Source: Rufibacter psychrotolerans (lineage in GTDB: Bacteria > Bacteroidota > Bacteroidia > Cytophagales > Hymenobacteraceae). Taken from it: a DNA stretch of 64,000 nucleotides. The stretch is from contig NZ_JAFFJV010000005.1 in the NCBI RefSeq assembly GCF_016924645.1, positions 1 through 64,000 on the forward strand, written 5' to 3'. Shown here piece by piece: positions 25,428 through 34,817 of the stretch. The stretch's first letter is position 1. Every line of letters starts with the position of its first letter. The translations under genes and the position numbers were made by a program. Below the pieces are notes generated by a model. That model searched no databases. It was not told the origin of the DNA and saw only the letters and a list, made by a program, of their open reading frames with translations.

Positions 25428-25489
25428 AAAAGCGGAGCCCGTTTTAGAGCAGTTTTCTTCAAATCTGCTCTAAAACGGGCTCCGCTTTT
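25428..25489. terminator. 25-bp perfect hairpin between convergent genes
   Basis: 25428-25452 pairs exactly with 25465-25489, with a 12-base loop. The arms end in A4/T4, so it can stop transcription from both the hydrolase gene and the converging LutA-like gene. Its core CGTTTTAGAGCAG belongs to the dispersed hairpin family. Confidence 0.9.
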
Positions 25490-25515
25490 CTATTTGAATA
25501 CGGGTTCGGGTAGGT

Positions 25516-26253
25516 TTACCAGCCACTGGCCAGCACATCGGCAATGTGCATCACCTTAATGGGTTTGTTCTGCTTGCGGGCGTAGGCGTCCAGGTGCATG
25601 AGGCAGCTGGTATCGGTGGAGACAATGTATTCGGCCCCGGTGCTGAGGGCGTTCTCTACTTTCTGCTCGGCCATGGCTACTGAGATGGCTTCAAACTTAG
25701 CAGCAAAGGTACCGCCAAAGCCGCAGCAGGTCTCGTTTTCGCGCATCTCAGTTAAACTCAGTCCTTCCACCATTTCCAGAAGTTTTCTAGGGCCTTCCTT
25801 GATGCCGCATTCGCGCAGGGCGCTGCAGGAGTCATGGTAGGTTACTTTGGCGTTCAATCGGGCACCGGGAATCTGCTGTACCTGCAGCACATCGGTCAGA
25901 AACTCGGTTAACTCCAGCACTTTCCGCTCCATGGCCCGGTACTTCACAAAGTTGGAGGACGTCACGAAGATGTTGGCGTACGCGTTCCGGACCATGCCCA
26001 CGCACGAGGCCGAGGGTGCCACAATGTAGTCGCTGTCCTCAGACGAGAAATCTTCCAGGAACTTATCGGCTACCTGGCGGCACTCCTGCTGGAAACCGGC
26101 GTTGTACGCGGGCTGTCCGCAGCAGGTCTGGTTGGTGTTGTAGCGCACCTTACAGCCCAGGGCCTCCAGTACCTTCACCATGTTCCAGGCGGTTTGCGGG
26201 AACAGTTGATCAACAAAACAAGGAATAAAAATATCTACAACCGGCTGTGCCAT
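25516..26253 (-). CDS. LutA-like (Fe-S)-binding oxidoreductase subunit
   Basis: A 245-residue protein with two CCG (heterodisulfide-reductase-type) cysteine motifs: TCCGQPAYNAG near 45 and ETCCGFGGTF near 185. This is the LutA/YkgE family, which with LutB and LutC oxidises L-lactate. LutB and LutC are not encoded here. It starts 5 bases after the stop of the HMG-CoA lyase-like gene and is probably translated from the same transcript. Without its partners the substrate is uncertain. Confidence 0.88.
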   Translation of the reverse strand: MAQPVVDIFIPCFVDQLFPQTAWNMVKVLEALGCKVRYNTNQTCCGQPAYNAGFQQECRQVADKFLEDFSSEDSDYIVAPSASCVGMVRNAYANIFVTSSNFVKYRAMERKVLELTEFLTDVLQVQQIPGARLNAKVTYHDSCSALRECGIKEGPRKLLEMVEGLSLTEMRENETCCGFGGTFAAKFEAISVAMAEQKVENALSTGAEYIVSTDTSCLMHLDAYARKQNKPIKVMHIADVLASGW

Positions 26254-26258
26254 GTGGG

Positions 26259-27110
26259 TTAATGCGATTGAAAAACGTGGGACGCCAAGGCCTTTGCCTT
26301 GGAAAGCGCCTCCTGGTTCAGGTTCAAAGGTACGCCTTTCTCTTGTAAATAAGCCACCATTTTCTCGGTGGGCATGTTGCCTACCAGCTCATCTTTGGCC
26401 ATGGGGCAGCCGCCGTAGCCCAGCAGCGCCCCATCCATACGCCGACAGCCGCTGGCGTACACGGCTTCCACTTTCTCCTGCCAGGTACTGGGCCTGGTAT
26501 GCAAATGCGCCCCAAATTCAATGTGCGGGAATGCGGGAATCAGGGTCTGGAACAAGGGCAGGATGGTCTTCGGCGAGGAAACCCCGATAGTGTCTGAGAG
26601 CGAAACGATCTTAATGCCGAGCTCGTCCAGCTTTTGGGTCATCTCCCCTACCAGGGCTGGTTCCCACGGCTCACCATATGGGTTCCCGAAGCCCATGGAA
26701 AGGTACAGCACCAGTTCCTTGTCGTTTTTGAGGCACAGCTCCTGCATCTGGGCCACCTCCACCAAGGCCTCAGAGATGCTTTTGTTGGTGTTGCGTTTCT
26801 GAAACGTTTCTGACAAAGACAAAGGAAACCCGATGTACCGGATGGGCGCATAACTTACGGCCTGCTCCGCACCCCGCACGTTCGCGACAATGGCCAGCAA
26901 CTTGGAGGTGGTAGCGGAAAGGTCTAACTGGGCCAGCACCTCGGCGGTGTCGCGCATCTGCGGAATGGCCTTGGGCGAGACAAAAGACCCGAAATCCAAC
27001 GTATCAAACCCCACCTGAAGCAGGGCTTGCAGGTACTGTACTTTCAGTTCAGTAGCCACAAAGTCGGCCAGGCCTTGCATGGCGTCGCGGGGACATTCAA
27101 TGATTTTCAT
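26259..27110 (-). CDS. Hydroxymethylglutaryl-CoA lyase family protein
   Basis: A 283-residue HMGL-like TIM-barrel enzyme. HMG-CoA lyase yields acetyl-CoA and acetoacetate in leucine or ketone-body catabolism. Visible: PRDAMQG near the N-terminus (canonical PRDGLQ), FGSFVSPKAIPQM, the metal motif HLHTRPS near 198 and RMDGALLGYGGCPMA near 220, where the Cys aligns with the catalytic loop cysteine. It lies directly upstream of the LutA-like gene. The family also includes related acyl-CoA lyases, so the exact substrate is open. Confidence 0.85.
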   Translation of the reverse strand: MKIIECPRDAMQGLADFVATELKVQYLQALLQVGFDTLDFGSFVSPKAIPQMRDTAEVLAQLDLSATTSKLLAIVANVRGAEQAVSYAPIRYIGFPLSLSETFQKRNTNKSISEALVEVAQMQELCLKNDKELVLYLSMGFGNPYGEPWEPALVGEMTQKLDELGIKIVSLSDTIGVSSPKTILPLFQTLIPAFPHIEFGAHLHTRPSTWQEKVEAVYASGCRRMDGALLGYGGCPMAKDELVGNMPTEKMVAYLQEKGVPLNLNQEALSKAKALASHVFQSH

Positions 27111-27251
27111 GAAGGTTCAGTTAACAGCCACCAAGAAAGCGGCTACTTTTAAGGGCAATTTAAGCGTAAGAACGTTGGGTTGATGCTTTATTTTGCAGGG
27201 CTTTCCCTCTACGGTACGTTTACCCCAACCACTTCTCAACTAAATGAAGGC

Positions 27252-27877
27252 ATGAACGAAACCCACGCTTCTTTGTTCCGGCAAGACCCGGTGCTGTACC
27301 AACTGGTGCTGCAGGCTTCCCCTATTGTTATTCCTGCGGCCACACGGCCCATTTATGATGCTTTGCTGAGTTCAGTGATCTCGCAGCAATTGTCGGTGAA
27401 GGCGGCGGCCACCATCAAGGCCCGGTTTCTGGCCCTTTTTCCCGAAACTACCCCGAACCCAGCCTGCTGCTTTCCATGCCTTTTGAGATCTTGCGGGCGG
27501 CAGGTTTGTCCAAACAGAAAATTGGCTATCTGCAGAACCTGGCGGAGCACAAAGCCGCTGGCCACCTGGAAGACAACCTCCTGGCTCATTTACCGGATGA
27601 GGAACTGATTGCCCGCCTGGTACAAGTCAAAGGAATTGGCCGCTGGACCGCCGAGATGATCCTGATGTTCGCCCTCCACCGCCCCGATGTAATGCCAGTA
27701 GACGATCTGAGTATTTACAACGCCATGAAACGCCTCTACCAATTCACTGAAAGCCACAAACAAGCCAAAGCCAAGATGCTGGAACTGTCGCTTCCCTGGA
27801 AACCACATAGAACTCTGGCGTGCCGGTACCTATGGCAATCGCTGGACAATGCGCCAGTAAGTAGTCCTGAGTCTTGA
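27252..27877 (+). pseudogene. DNA-3-methyladenine glycosylase (AlkA-type HhH-GPD) with a frameshift
   Basis: The first frame, from ATG 27252, gives a proper N-terminus (ASPIVIPAATRPIYDAL, SSVISQQLSVKAAATIKARF) but goes out of register near 27445-27452. The second frame continues the fold (FEILRAAGLSKQKIGYLQN) with the helix-hairpin-helix VKGIGRWTAEMIL and the catalytic-Asp region PVDDLSIYNAM. One missing base after GAAAC would restore PETYPEPSLLLSMPF. The product would excise alkylated bases. It is either a recent pseudogene or a sequencing error. The 3' end runs into a short tandem repeat. Confidence 0.8.
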
Positions 27878-27901
27878 GTTCTGAGTCTTGAGTCTTGAGT
27901 C
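27864..27901. repeat. Short tandem repeat of TGAGTCT/TTGAGTC
   Basis: About five imperfect 7-base units in 38 bases. They overlap the stop of the frameshifted glycosylase gene, so unit gain or loss would change its last residues. Confidence 0.7.
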
Positions 27902-27951
27902 AAAAACAGAAGTTGTTTCTGAGCTTATTTCCCAAAATCAGGCATAAGACG

Positions 27952-28869
27952 TTAGCGCACTTTCTGCCTTTTGATTAAGTACGCCTGCAGGACTTTATCA
28001 ATGGGCTCGCGCAGATCAACTGAGACCAGGTCGATGCGGTTTTGGCCACAGCGTAGTTTCAGTTCGTTCTTGAATTGCCGCATGGCTTTCACGTATTCGT
28101 CCCGGATCTCGGAGGGTTGTACTTTGATCTTTTCGCCGGTTTCCAGTCCCGTGAACATGAAGGGTTTGTCGGGGAAGTGAAAATCCTCCTCGGTTTCGGC
28201 GTGGGTAAGATGGAACAACAAAACCTCGTGCTGTTGGTGCCGCAGGTGCTGCAGGGCCAGGAAAATCTCGTCTAGCTGCTCGTATTGGCTGAGCAAATCG
28301 CTGAATAAAATCACCAGGGAACGTTTGGGCAACTGCTGTGCGATGTGGTGCAGCATGGCCGACACCCGGGTTTCCTTCTGCGGCGGAGCAGGTTTCTGCA
28401 ACTGCTGCTGCAAGGCTAACATTAACGTGTGCAGGTGCGCCCCGGTAGATTTAATGGGCGTCTGCAGTTCAATCTGGTCAGAGAACGTGGTAAGCCCCAC
28501 CGCGTCGCGCTGTTTCTGGAGCAAGGTTGCCAGTGCGGCGGCGCTTAGCACGGCATAGGAAAGCTTGCCGTAGTTCTGCGTGGGATAATACATGGAGCCA
28601 GACACATCCAGCAGCAACTGGCAGCGGAGGTTGGTTTCCTCTTCGTAGCGTTTCACAAAAAGCTTCTCGGTACGGGCGAAAACTTTCCAGTCCATGTGGC
28701 GGGTGCTCTCGCCGGAGTTGTAGAGCCGGTGCTCAGAGAACTCTACGGAGAAACCGTGGTACGGCGATTTATGCAAACCGGTGATAAACCCTTCCACCAA
28801 ACGCTTGGCCAGCAACTCCAGGTTATGGATGTTCCGGACACTGTCTAAATCAACGGTTATTCTGCTCAT
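27952..28869 (-). CDS. DUF58 domain protein (vWA-like)
   Basis: A 305-residue DUF58 protein. It carries the hallmark SGESTRHMDWKVFARTEKL (about 52-70) and the vWA metal site DVSGSM (about 89-94). DUF58 proteins usually sit beside MoxR ATPases, vWA proteins and BatA/B-type genes; none is here. Its start codon overlaps the stop of the rlpA-like gene by four bases (ATGA), so translation is probably coupled. The biochemical role is unknown. Confidence 0.9.
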   Translation of the reverse strand: MSRITVDLDSVRNIHNLELLAKRLVEGFITGLHKSPYHGFSVEFSEHRLYNSGESTRHMDWKVFARTEKLFVKRYEEETNLRCQLLLDVSGSMYYPTQNYGKLSYAVLSAAALATLLQKQRDAVGLTTFSDQIELQTPIKSTGAHLHTLMLALQQQLQKPAPPQKETRVSAMLHHIAQQLPKRSLVILFSDLLSQYEQLDEIFLALQHLRHQQHEVLLFHLTHAETEEDFHFPDKPFMFTGLETGEKIKVQPSEIRDEYVKAMRQFKNELKLRCGQNRIDLVSVDLREPIDKVLQAYLIKRQKVR

Positions 28870-29261
28870 GCTTTGTCTGTCTCCTTTAGAAGGGCAAGAG
28901 CCTCCTCTTTGCTGATCACCTCCAGTTGTACCTTGCCCATGCCGGGCCCAATGATGCCCAGGGTCTGGGCCGCTTTTCTGGAAACGTCTATCACGTAACG
29001 GGAATTGCGGCTCATGCGGTCATTAATTCTCACCACCACGCGGCGGCCGTTGCTTAGGTTGTGCACCTGCACCCAACTGTTCAGGGGCAAAGTGGCGTGG
29101 GCGGCGGTGAGTTCATTGGGGTCGTAGCGTTCGCCGCTGGTGGTTTTCTGGCCTATGTGCGCTTTGGCGTAGAAGGTGGCGGTGCCTTTCAGGGGGGTGT
29201 TTCCGGCAAAGCTGGTCCATTGCAGCAGGCAAAGGAAAAGGCAAAGTAGGCTTTTTCGCAT
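28866..29261 (-). CDS. RlpA-like double-psi beta-barrel protein
   Basis: A 131-residue secreted protein with a signal peptide ending SFAG. The RlpA-like DPBB domain covers 25-120: GTATFYAKAHIGQKTTSGERYDPNELTAAHATLPL, with the typical Asp (NDRMS) and IDVSRKAAQTLGI. RlpA proteins are lytic transglycosylases that cut denuded septal glycan; this short form lacks a SPOR domain. It overlaps the DUF58 gene by 4 bases on the same strand. Confidence 0.92.
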   Translation of the reverse strand: MRKSLLCLFLCLLQWTSFAGNTPLKGTATFYAKAHIGQKTTSGERYDPNELTAAHATLPLNSWVQVHNLSNGRRVVVRINDRMSRNSRYVIDVSRKAAQTLGIIGPGMGKVQLEVISKEEALALLKETDKA

Positions 29262-29387
29262 GTAGGTTTGTTTGAAACAAACATTAGTACATTCGAATTT
29301 ACCTATTAAAATTAATCTTAAAAATTTTTAGATGTGAATCTGTTGCTTTAAATTGGCTACTTCAAATAAATAAGGAACCTTCAAGTT

Positions 29388-29723
29388 ATGGTGGAAGAGA
29401 ACAACGACAAAGCAGAAATCTACTCGCAGAGAGTAAGGGCAGGAAAGCGCACCTATTTCTTTGATGTGAAGTCAACCCGCTCCAATGATTATTACCTGAC
29501 CATCACGGAGAGCAAGAGGAAATTCAAGGACGACAACTACTCTTACGAGAAGCACAAGATTTTCTTGTACAAAGAAGACTTTGCCAAGTTCATGGAAGCG
29601 TTGCAGGATACCGTTAACCATGTAAAAGGTGAGTTATTGTCTGAAGAGGCCTTAGCGGAACTGGAGCGCTTAGAACACGCGGAGTCTGAAGCTGCAGTAG
29701 ATGAAGAACTGAAGTGGGAATAG
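29388..29723 (+). CDS. PUR-alpha-like DUF3276 protein
   Basis: A 111-residue protein of DUF3276, a Bacteroidota/Borrelia family with a PUR-domain fold that binds single-stranded DNA or RNA. The PUR repeat shows as KRTYFFDVKSTRSNDYYLTITESKRKF, followed by a second part with KHKIFLYKEDFAKFMEAL. An acidic tail (ELERLEHAESEAAVDEELKWE) follows. A hairpin terminator is 20 bases after the stop. The role in this organism is unknown; the Borrelia relative BpuR is an RNA-binding regulator. Confidence 0.9.
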   Translation: MVEENNDKAEIYSQRVRAGKRTYFFDVKSTRSNDYYLTITESKRKFKDDNYSYEKHKIFLYKEDFAKFMEALQDTVNHVKGELLSEEALAELERLEHAESEAAVDEELKWE

Positions 29724-29742
29724 TCCCGCAGCAATTCTCCTC

Positions 29743-29770
29743 AAGCTCATGCCTCGCGTGAGCTTTTTTT
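29743..29770 (+). terminator. Terminator after the DUF3276 gene
   Basis: AAGCTCA, a 9-base loop region (TGCCTCGCG), then TGAGCTT running into seven T. The stem is short but the T-tract is clear. Confidence 0.8.
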
Positions 29771-30351
29771 ATCTTTTTCTGCTCCGTTTTCTGGCTGTTT
29801 TCCTAAAAAACAGCCCTAACGCTACTTTGTCCCTTTCCTAACGCCTGGGTAGCTTCTGGTTCACTGGGCGTTGCTTTTCCCTCCTGCCTTACCCGGCCTC
29901 ATCCATCCCCGCAAAATTCCGGGTCTGATTTTCTCATCCGGGAACCTGCCCTTTTCACTCCTTCATTCAACCCTAGCCTGGTCTGTCCTTACCCAACGCA
30001 AGCCGTTAGCCTATACTGCTTTTAACTTAGCTTGAAACTTAAAAGCATGCTGCTGGTTACTCTGCCAATTAACTGGCCCCTGCCGAATGGCTCTTCCCTC
30101 TAAGATAGCTGGGCCGAATAGGTTAGCCTGTGCAGCTGCCTTGAAGCACAACAAGCCCCTTGGTGCCCCAGAACCGAACTCCTGGCACGGGCCCTCTCTG
30201 AACATTTGCCAAGGGGGGCCGTTAGTAAAATCCTGGGCAGGAGCGCACTTGTTGGTGCTTTCTCCGCCTTCCCACCTGACTCCACGCTAATGGGTAGTGC
30301 ATAGTTGTGCTGCTCAGTTGAGGGCAGGTGCCGTACTTAACCAGACTGCCT
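29771..30351. other. Non-coding stretch upstream of uvsE
   Basis: About 580 bases with no convincing gene. It contains one hairpin of the dispersed family: GGCTGTTTT at 29793-29801 pairs with AAAACAGCC at 29807-29815. No promoter of the TAnnTTTG type was picked out. Confidence 0.5.
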
Positions 30352-31263
30352 ATGCGCTTCGGATATGCCTGCATTAACTTAACCCTGGCCGCCCAAAAAA
30401 TAAAGGTGAACCGCTCCATGATCAAGAAAACGTTTCAGGAGCAGGGAATCGCCTATGCCTCGCAACTTGCCCTGGCCAACTTCCAGGACATGGAGAAGAT
30501 CATTGACTGGAACATCAAGCACAAGATCCTGCTGTACCGCATGAGCTCTGATATGGTGCCCTGGATGAGCGAGTACCAGATTGCCGACCTGCCCGACTAT
30601 GAAAAGATCCGTGCGGTGCTCAAGCGCTGCGGCGAAAAAGCCGCCCAGGCGGGGCTCCGGCTCACCTACCATCCGGGGCCGTTCAACGTGCTGGCCACCA
30701 ACTCTGAGCAGGTCCTGACCAAAACCATCAAGGAACTGGGGCAGCATGCCGAAGTCATGGACCTGCTGCACCTGCCGCACTCCCCGTTCGCCAAGATCAA
30801 CATCCACGTGGGCGGCGCCTACGGCGACAAGGAATCTGCCCTGGCCCGCTTCGCCGAAAACTACACCAACCTACCCGACAACGTGCGGACCCGGCTCACC
30901 GTGGAGAATGATGACAAGGTGAACATGTTCAGCGTGCGCGACCTGCTGTGGCTGCACCAGCAAACCAACATCCCGGTGGTGTTTGATTACTTTCACCATG
31001 AGTTCTGCACGGGCGGCCTGAGCGAGGAAGAGGCTTTTCTGGCGGCGGTAGAAACCTGGCCCCAAGAGGTGACGCCCGTGGTGCATTTCTCCAGCCCCAA
31101 GAAAAAGTACGAAGACCCCGCCGCTGTACAAACCGCCCACGCCGACTACATCTACAGCCATGTAAAGCGCTATGGCCACGACGTGGACATCATGTTTGAG
31201 GCCAAAGCCAAAGACGAAGCCGTGATGCGGTACCTGCAGGAATACCGGATTAAACTGGCCTAA
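30352..31263 (+). CDS. uvsE: UV-damage endonuclease UvsE/UVDE
   Basis: A 303-residue UVDE of normal length; it nicks DNA 5' to cyclobutane dimers and 6-4 photoproducts, starting alternative excision repair. The TIM-barrel signature begins MRFGYACINL, with RMSSDMVPWMS, LTYHPGPFNVL, INIHVGGAYGDKE, LTVENDDK, VFDYFHHE and HFSSPKKK giving the metal His/Glu/Asp set. The start at 30352 is the family start; an upstream GTG 24 bases earlier is possible. It stands alone. Confidence 0.95.
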   Translation: MRFGYACINLTLAAQKIKVNRSMIKKTFQEQGIAYASQLALANFQDMEKIIDWNIKHKILLYRMSSDMVPWMSEYQIADLPDYEKIRAVLKRCGEKAAQAGLRLTYHPGPFNVLATNSEQVLTKTIKELGQHAEVMDLLHLPHSPFAKINIHVGGAYGDKESALARFAENYTNLPDNVRTRLTVENDDKVNMFSVRDLLWLHQQTNIPVVFDYFHHEFCTGGLSEEEAFLAAVETWPQEVTPVVHFSSPKKKYEDPAAVQTAHADYIYSHVKRYGHDVDIMFEAKAKDEAVMRYLQEYRIKLA

Positions 31264-31327
31264 GGAGGTTTATTGACAGAAAACCGGCGTAAGGGTTTGA
31301 GTACGCTTTTTGCGCAGGAGAGCTCTT

Positions 31328-31363
31328 GTTTTAGGCCTGTTTTCTGGAAAGTAGCCTCAAAAC
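31328..31363. repeat. Imperfect intergenic hairpin of the dispersed family
   Basis: GTTTT at 31328-31332 pairs with AAAAC around 31359-31363, enclosing GGCCTGTTTTC and AGTAGCCTC. It lies between convergent uvsE and the glycosyltransferase gene. Confidence 0.4.
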
Positions 31364-31460
31364 GTTGAATTTCGCCGGTCATGGCTTCCTAGGAAATAAG
31401 AAAAGAAACGCCAAACCGGTTCTATCCCTAACCTGTTTAGTACTAATCAAAAGAAAACGG

Positions 31461-32624
31461 CTACCGCTGCTTCTTCAATTCTGAGAGCGGGTAGAAGCTG
31501 TTGCGCCAGTAAATGCCTCCTTGCCGTAAGGTCTTGTAAGCCGAGGCCAGGAGGATGTACACCATCACGGCGCCGGCAAAAGGGATCAGGAGGGCGTGCC
31601 ACCATTTTCCGTCCGTTCCTGTTTTCAGCACCATTAGCAGAATCTGTGCTAAAAGCAGCACCGCGGCCAGGAGCAGGCCTATCTCCCCTCGTAGCAACAT
31701 GACCGGCAGCGGAAGCACAAACACCAGCAAGGTAAGCAGGGCCATGCTCAGGGCGGTGGGCCAATGGTAGTTGAACACCGAGAACGTGTTTTTCATCAGG
31801 CCCCGCACAAACTCGCCCAGACTGGTATACCACTCCAGCGACACCTCGGGCACCCCGTACAGCACCTCCTGCCGCAGACCGGCCGCTTTGATGCGCTCTC
31901 CCAGTTTCAGGTCATCGTCGGGCCGGAGGGAGAAGGCGGTGTGGGTGCCGGCCTTTTCGTAGGCTGAGCGCCGGAGCAGGTTAAAGGCCCCAATGCCCAG
32001 CGAGGCGTCCGAAGCCGGGTTGGGCACGTCCCAAGGCCGCTGCCGGGTTTCCAGCATGAGGGCGAAGGTGTTGATCACGCTCCGGAACAAGCCAGACCGC
32101 GAGGTAATCTGGGGGAACAGGGTCAGGTGGTCTAGCTGGTTGGCCACGGCGTAGGTCATGGCTTTCTGCAAGGCCCCCGCATGGAAGAGCACGTCGGCAT
32201 CGGTGAACAGGAGCCACTCACTGGCTGTGGCGCCGTAGCCCTGGTACAAGGCGTGGTTTTTCCCCAGCCAACCGGGCGGAAGTTCCCGTACGGTGAGCAC
32301 CTGCAGGGCCGGGTTCTGCTGCGCCATCCTGCTCAGGATTTCTGGGGTGCGGTCGGTGGAGCGGTCGTTGATGACCAGGATAGTCAGGTTCTGGTAGGTC
32401 AGCCCGCAGACGCTGCGCAGCGCCGCCTCCAGGTTCGCCTCCTCGTCCTTCACCGCAATGATGATGGCCACCGAGGGCTCCGGCGCCGGTAAGGCAGGTA
32501 CCACGTCTTTCAAAAACTTCACCTTCCTGGAGTTCACCACCAGGTACCCCATGAGCGCGACCCAGAAAAGCGTGATCAGGATGGAGTAAGCGGTGAGTAT
32601 CATATATATAAAAGCGCCCGACAC
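31461..32624 (-). CDS. Membrane glycosyltransferase family 2
   Basis: A 387-residue GT2 enzyme. An N-terminal helix (10-31) anchors it. The GT-A domain has VAIIIAVKDEEANLEAAL, VINDRSTDRT, the DxD-like FTDADVLFH, then DDDLKLGERIKAAGLR. Two or three C-terminal membrane helices follow (ALSMALLTLLVFVLPLPVMLL; LLLAAVLLLAQILLMVL). The group includes carotenoid- and hopanoid-related transferases (CrtQ/HpnI-like), but no such genes are close. It sits alone on the minus strand. Confidence 0.87.
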   Translation of the reverse strand: MSGAFIYMILTAYSILITLFWVALMGYLVVNSRKVKFLKDVVPALPAPEPSVAIIIAVKDEEANLEAALRSVCGLTYQNLTILVINDRSTDRTPEILSRMAQQNPALQVLTVRELPPGWLGKNHALYQGYGATASEWLLFTDADVLFHAGALQKAMTYAVANQLDHLTLFPQITSRSGLFRSVINTFALMLETRQRPWDVPNPASDASLGIGAFNLLRRSAYEKAGTHTAFSLRPDDDLKLGERIKAAGLRQEVLYGVPEVSLEWYTSLGEFVRGLMKNTFSVFNYHWPTALSMALLTLLVFVLPLPVMLLRGEIGLLLAAVLLLAQILLMVLKTGTDGKWWHALLIPFAGAVMVYILLASAYKTLRQGGIYWRNSFYPLSELKKQR

Positions 32625-32703
32625 AGTGCCGATCTAGTAGGTTGTTTTGTACCCGAAATCTAAAAAAGGCCCCAAAAACAGGTTCGACTTTTTACAGGAG
32701 GAA

Positions 32704-33447
32704 TTACCAATCCGGAAGGTACTGGCGCTGGCACAGGGCACAGAAGTAGCAGGACCGGGGCGGCTTGCCGAGCTTGGCTTTCAGGAATGGGACCCGGTCG
32801 CGGGGACAGATTTTCTGCCGGTAAGCCTGCCAGTGCACCTCCCCTTCTCCGTGGCGCTTCCCCTCCAGGTATTCCGCGCTCAGCGCTTGGGTAGCCTTGA
32901 TGAGGGCCCTCAGTTCCGATGCGGGAATCTCGCCCACCTGGCTTTCCGGGTGAATCCGCTGCCGGAAGAGTACCTCGTTTTTAAGGCCGTTGCCCACGCC
33001 GGCAAAAAGGGTCTGGTCCAGCAGCGCATCACAGATGAACCGGCCGGGGGAGCGGAGGAGCTTGCCCAGGGCTTTTTCCGGGTCAAAGGCGGGGTGCAGC
33101 ACATCGGTAGGCCAGTCATACTGGTCCTCCCAGGGCGCGTTGAGCAAGCGGCAGTCGCAGGCGTAGAAGTTGATTTCCCCGGCCTCAAACACCAGCCCCA
33201 GTTGCAGCACGCGGTTCAACTCACCGTTAATTGAGTACTTGCCAAACAGCATAAGGTGCACGCGGAGGGCAAAATCCGGGAAACAGAAAAACAGCTCCTT
33301 GCCAAAGGTCTTGATGTCTTGCAACACCTGCCCTTTCACCCGGTCAAAAGAGATGCCTTTGGCCTCACCCCTGGCCTCCCACACCTGCTGGCCCACAAAG
33401 GGCTCGGCTAGTTCTTTCAGGAAAACCATTTCGGGTCCTTCGGGCAT
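32704..33447 (-). CDS. Fpg/Nei-family DNA glycosylase (endonuclease VIII-like)
   Basis: A 247-residue glycosylase/AP-lyase for oxidised bases. The start at 33447 gives MPEGPEM, with Pro2 and Glu3 as catalytic residues after Met removal. The H2TH region is LLDQTLFAGVGNGLKNEVLFRQRIHPES. The C-terminal zinc-finger region is KICPRDRVPF...SCYFCALCQRQ: three Cys lie near the end and one at the start, a slightly altered spacing compared with the classical C-x2-C pair. A longer N-terminal reading lacks the catalytic N-terminus. Confidence 0.92.
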   Translation of the reverse strand: MPEGPEMVFLKELAEPFVGQQVWEARGEAKGISFDRVKGQVLQDIKTFGKELFFCFPDFALRVHLMLFGKYSINGELNRVLQLGLVFEAGEINFYACDCRLLNAPWEDQYDWPTDVLHPAFDPEKALGKLLRSPGRFICDALLDQTLFAGVGNGLKNEVLFRQRIHPESQVGEIPASELRALIKATQALSAEYLEGKRHGEGEVHWQAYRQKICPRDRVPFLKAKLGKPPRSCYFCALCQRQYLPDW

Positions 33448-33568
33448 GGCACAAGGGTGAGGGTTAAAGATGATGTACACCGGTTTTCAGGCCCGGCGGT
33501 GATCCTTCAATGGCTGCCGCCGTTACGCCAGAAAACCAGCCGGTCAAATACAGGGTGAAGGAACCGCC

Positions 33569-34558
33569 CTACACGTTTAAGTTGCCCATCTGCGGCGCCG
33601 CATAGCGTTGGCCGGCGGCAACGCCTTTCGGGGCGATGGCCTCAATCTCGGCCAACTCATCTTTAGACAAGGTGACCTGCAGGGCCCCCACGTTTTCCTC
33701 CAGGTATTTCCGGCGCTTGGTACCGGGAATGGGTACCAGGTCCTCGCCCTGCGCCAGGAGCCAGGCCAGGGCCAGTTGCGAGGCGGTGCAGCCTTTGTGG
33801 CCGGCCATTTCCTCTATCTTTTTCACCAGGTCCAGGTTCTTCTGGAAGTTCTCGCCCTGGAACCGGGGCGAATGCCGGCGGTAATCATCTTCGGGAATGT
33901 CTTCCAGCGTCTTGAACTGCCCGGTCAGGAACCCTCTGCCCAGCGGGCTGTAGGGCACAAACCCCACGCCTAATTCGCGGCAGGCGGGCAGAATCTCATC
34001 CTCCACGTCGCGGCTCCAGAGCGAGTACTCGGTTTGCAGCGCGCTGATGGGGTGCACGGCATGGGCCCGCGCCAGGGTGCTGGCCGAAGCTTCTGACAAG
34101 CCCAGGTAGCGTACTTTTCCTTCTTTCACCAGGTCGGCCATGGCGCCCACGGTTTCCTCAATGGGGGTTTGCTTGTCCACGCGGTGCTGGTAGTACAGGT
34201 CAATGTGGTCCACGCCCAGGCGCCGCAGGCTGGCCTCGCAGGCTTTCTTCACGTATTCCGGGGTACCGTTGATGCCCAGGAAATTCCCTTTTTCATCGCG
34301 CACGTTCCCGAACTTGGTGGCCAGCACCACCTGGTCCCGGCGGTCGCGGATGGCTATGCCCACCAGCTCCTCGTTGGCACCTACCCCGTACATATCGGCG
34401 GTGTCCAGAAAGTCAATGCCCAGGTCCAGCGCCCGGTGAATGGTGGCAATAGACTCATTATCGTCGCGGTTGCTGTAGAAGTCAGACATGCCCATGCAAC
34501 CCAAACCCAGCGCCGATGTGGTCAAGCCCTGGGTTCCTAATTTTCTTTTTTCCATCAT
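33569..34558 (-). CDS. Aldo/keto reductase
   Basis: A 329-residue NADPH-dependent AKR of the YhdN/AKR13 type. Visible: [22 protein letters not shown] (catalytic Asp and Tyr), LATKFG (Lys), YYQHRVD (His) and the cofactor end [16 protein letters not shown]. The start at 34558 (or the next Met at 34555) gives the family N-terminus; the frame runs 49 residues further up but that part is unlike the family. It diverges from ychF. Confidence 0.92.
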   Translation of the reverse strand: MMEKRKLGTQGLTTSALGLGCMGMSDFYSNRDDNESIATIHRALDLGIDFLDTADMYGVGANEELVGIAIRDRRDQVVLATKFGNVRDEKGNFLGINGTPEYVKKACEASLRRLGVDHIDLYYQHRVDKQTPIEETVGAMADLVKEGKVRYLGLSEASASTLARAHAVHPISALQTEYSLWSRDVEDEILPACRELGVGFVPYSPLGRGFLTGQFKTLEDIPEDDYRRHSPRFQGENFQKNLDLVKKIEEMAGHKGCTASQLALAWLLAQGEDLVPIPGTKRRKYLEENVGALQVTLSKDELAEIEAIAPKGVAAGQRYAAPQMGNLNV

Positions 34559-34723
34559 ACTGCGGTAGTTCTGCTTAATGGTGTACTCTTGCTGTTGTTT
34601 GGCCGGGGCGGGCCAGACGCGCCCTGCCCCTTTGCCGTGTACGTTACTTTCTGCAGAGTAGCTGCTCTCCCGCCGACCATTTAACGTTTTGCGTATTTTC
34701 GCCATAGTCCCCCAAGGATTGCG

Positions 34724-34731
34724 TATATTTG
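34724..34731 (+). promoter_or_regulatory. Promoter -7 element for ychF
   Basis: TATATTTG fully matches TAnnTTTG, about 87 bases before the ychF ATG. The leader holds a hairpin-family half (GAAAAACAGCCCGTAAACG). Confidence 0.5.
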
Positions 34732-34817
34732 CACCCGCTTCTGAAAAACAGCCCGTAAACGAGCGTGGGCGGCCAGAGGCACCATTCTAACCTTGATTTA
34801 AGACCAACCTTATCTAT

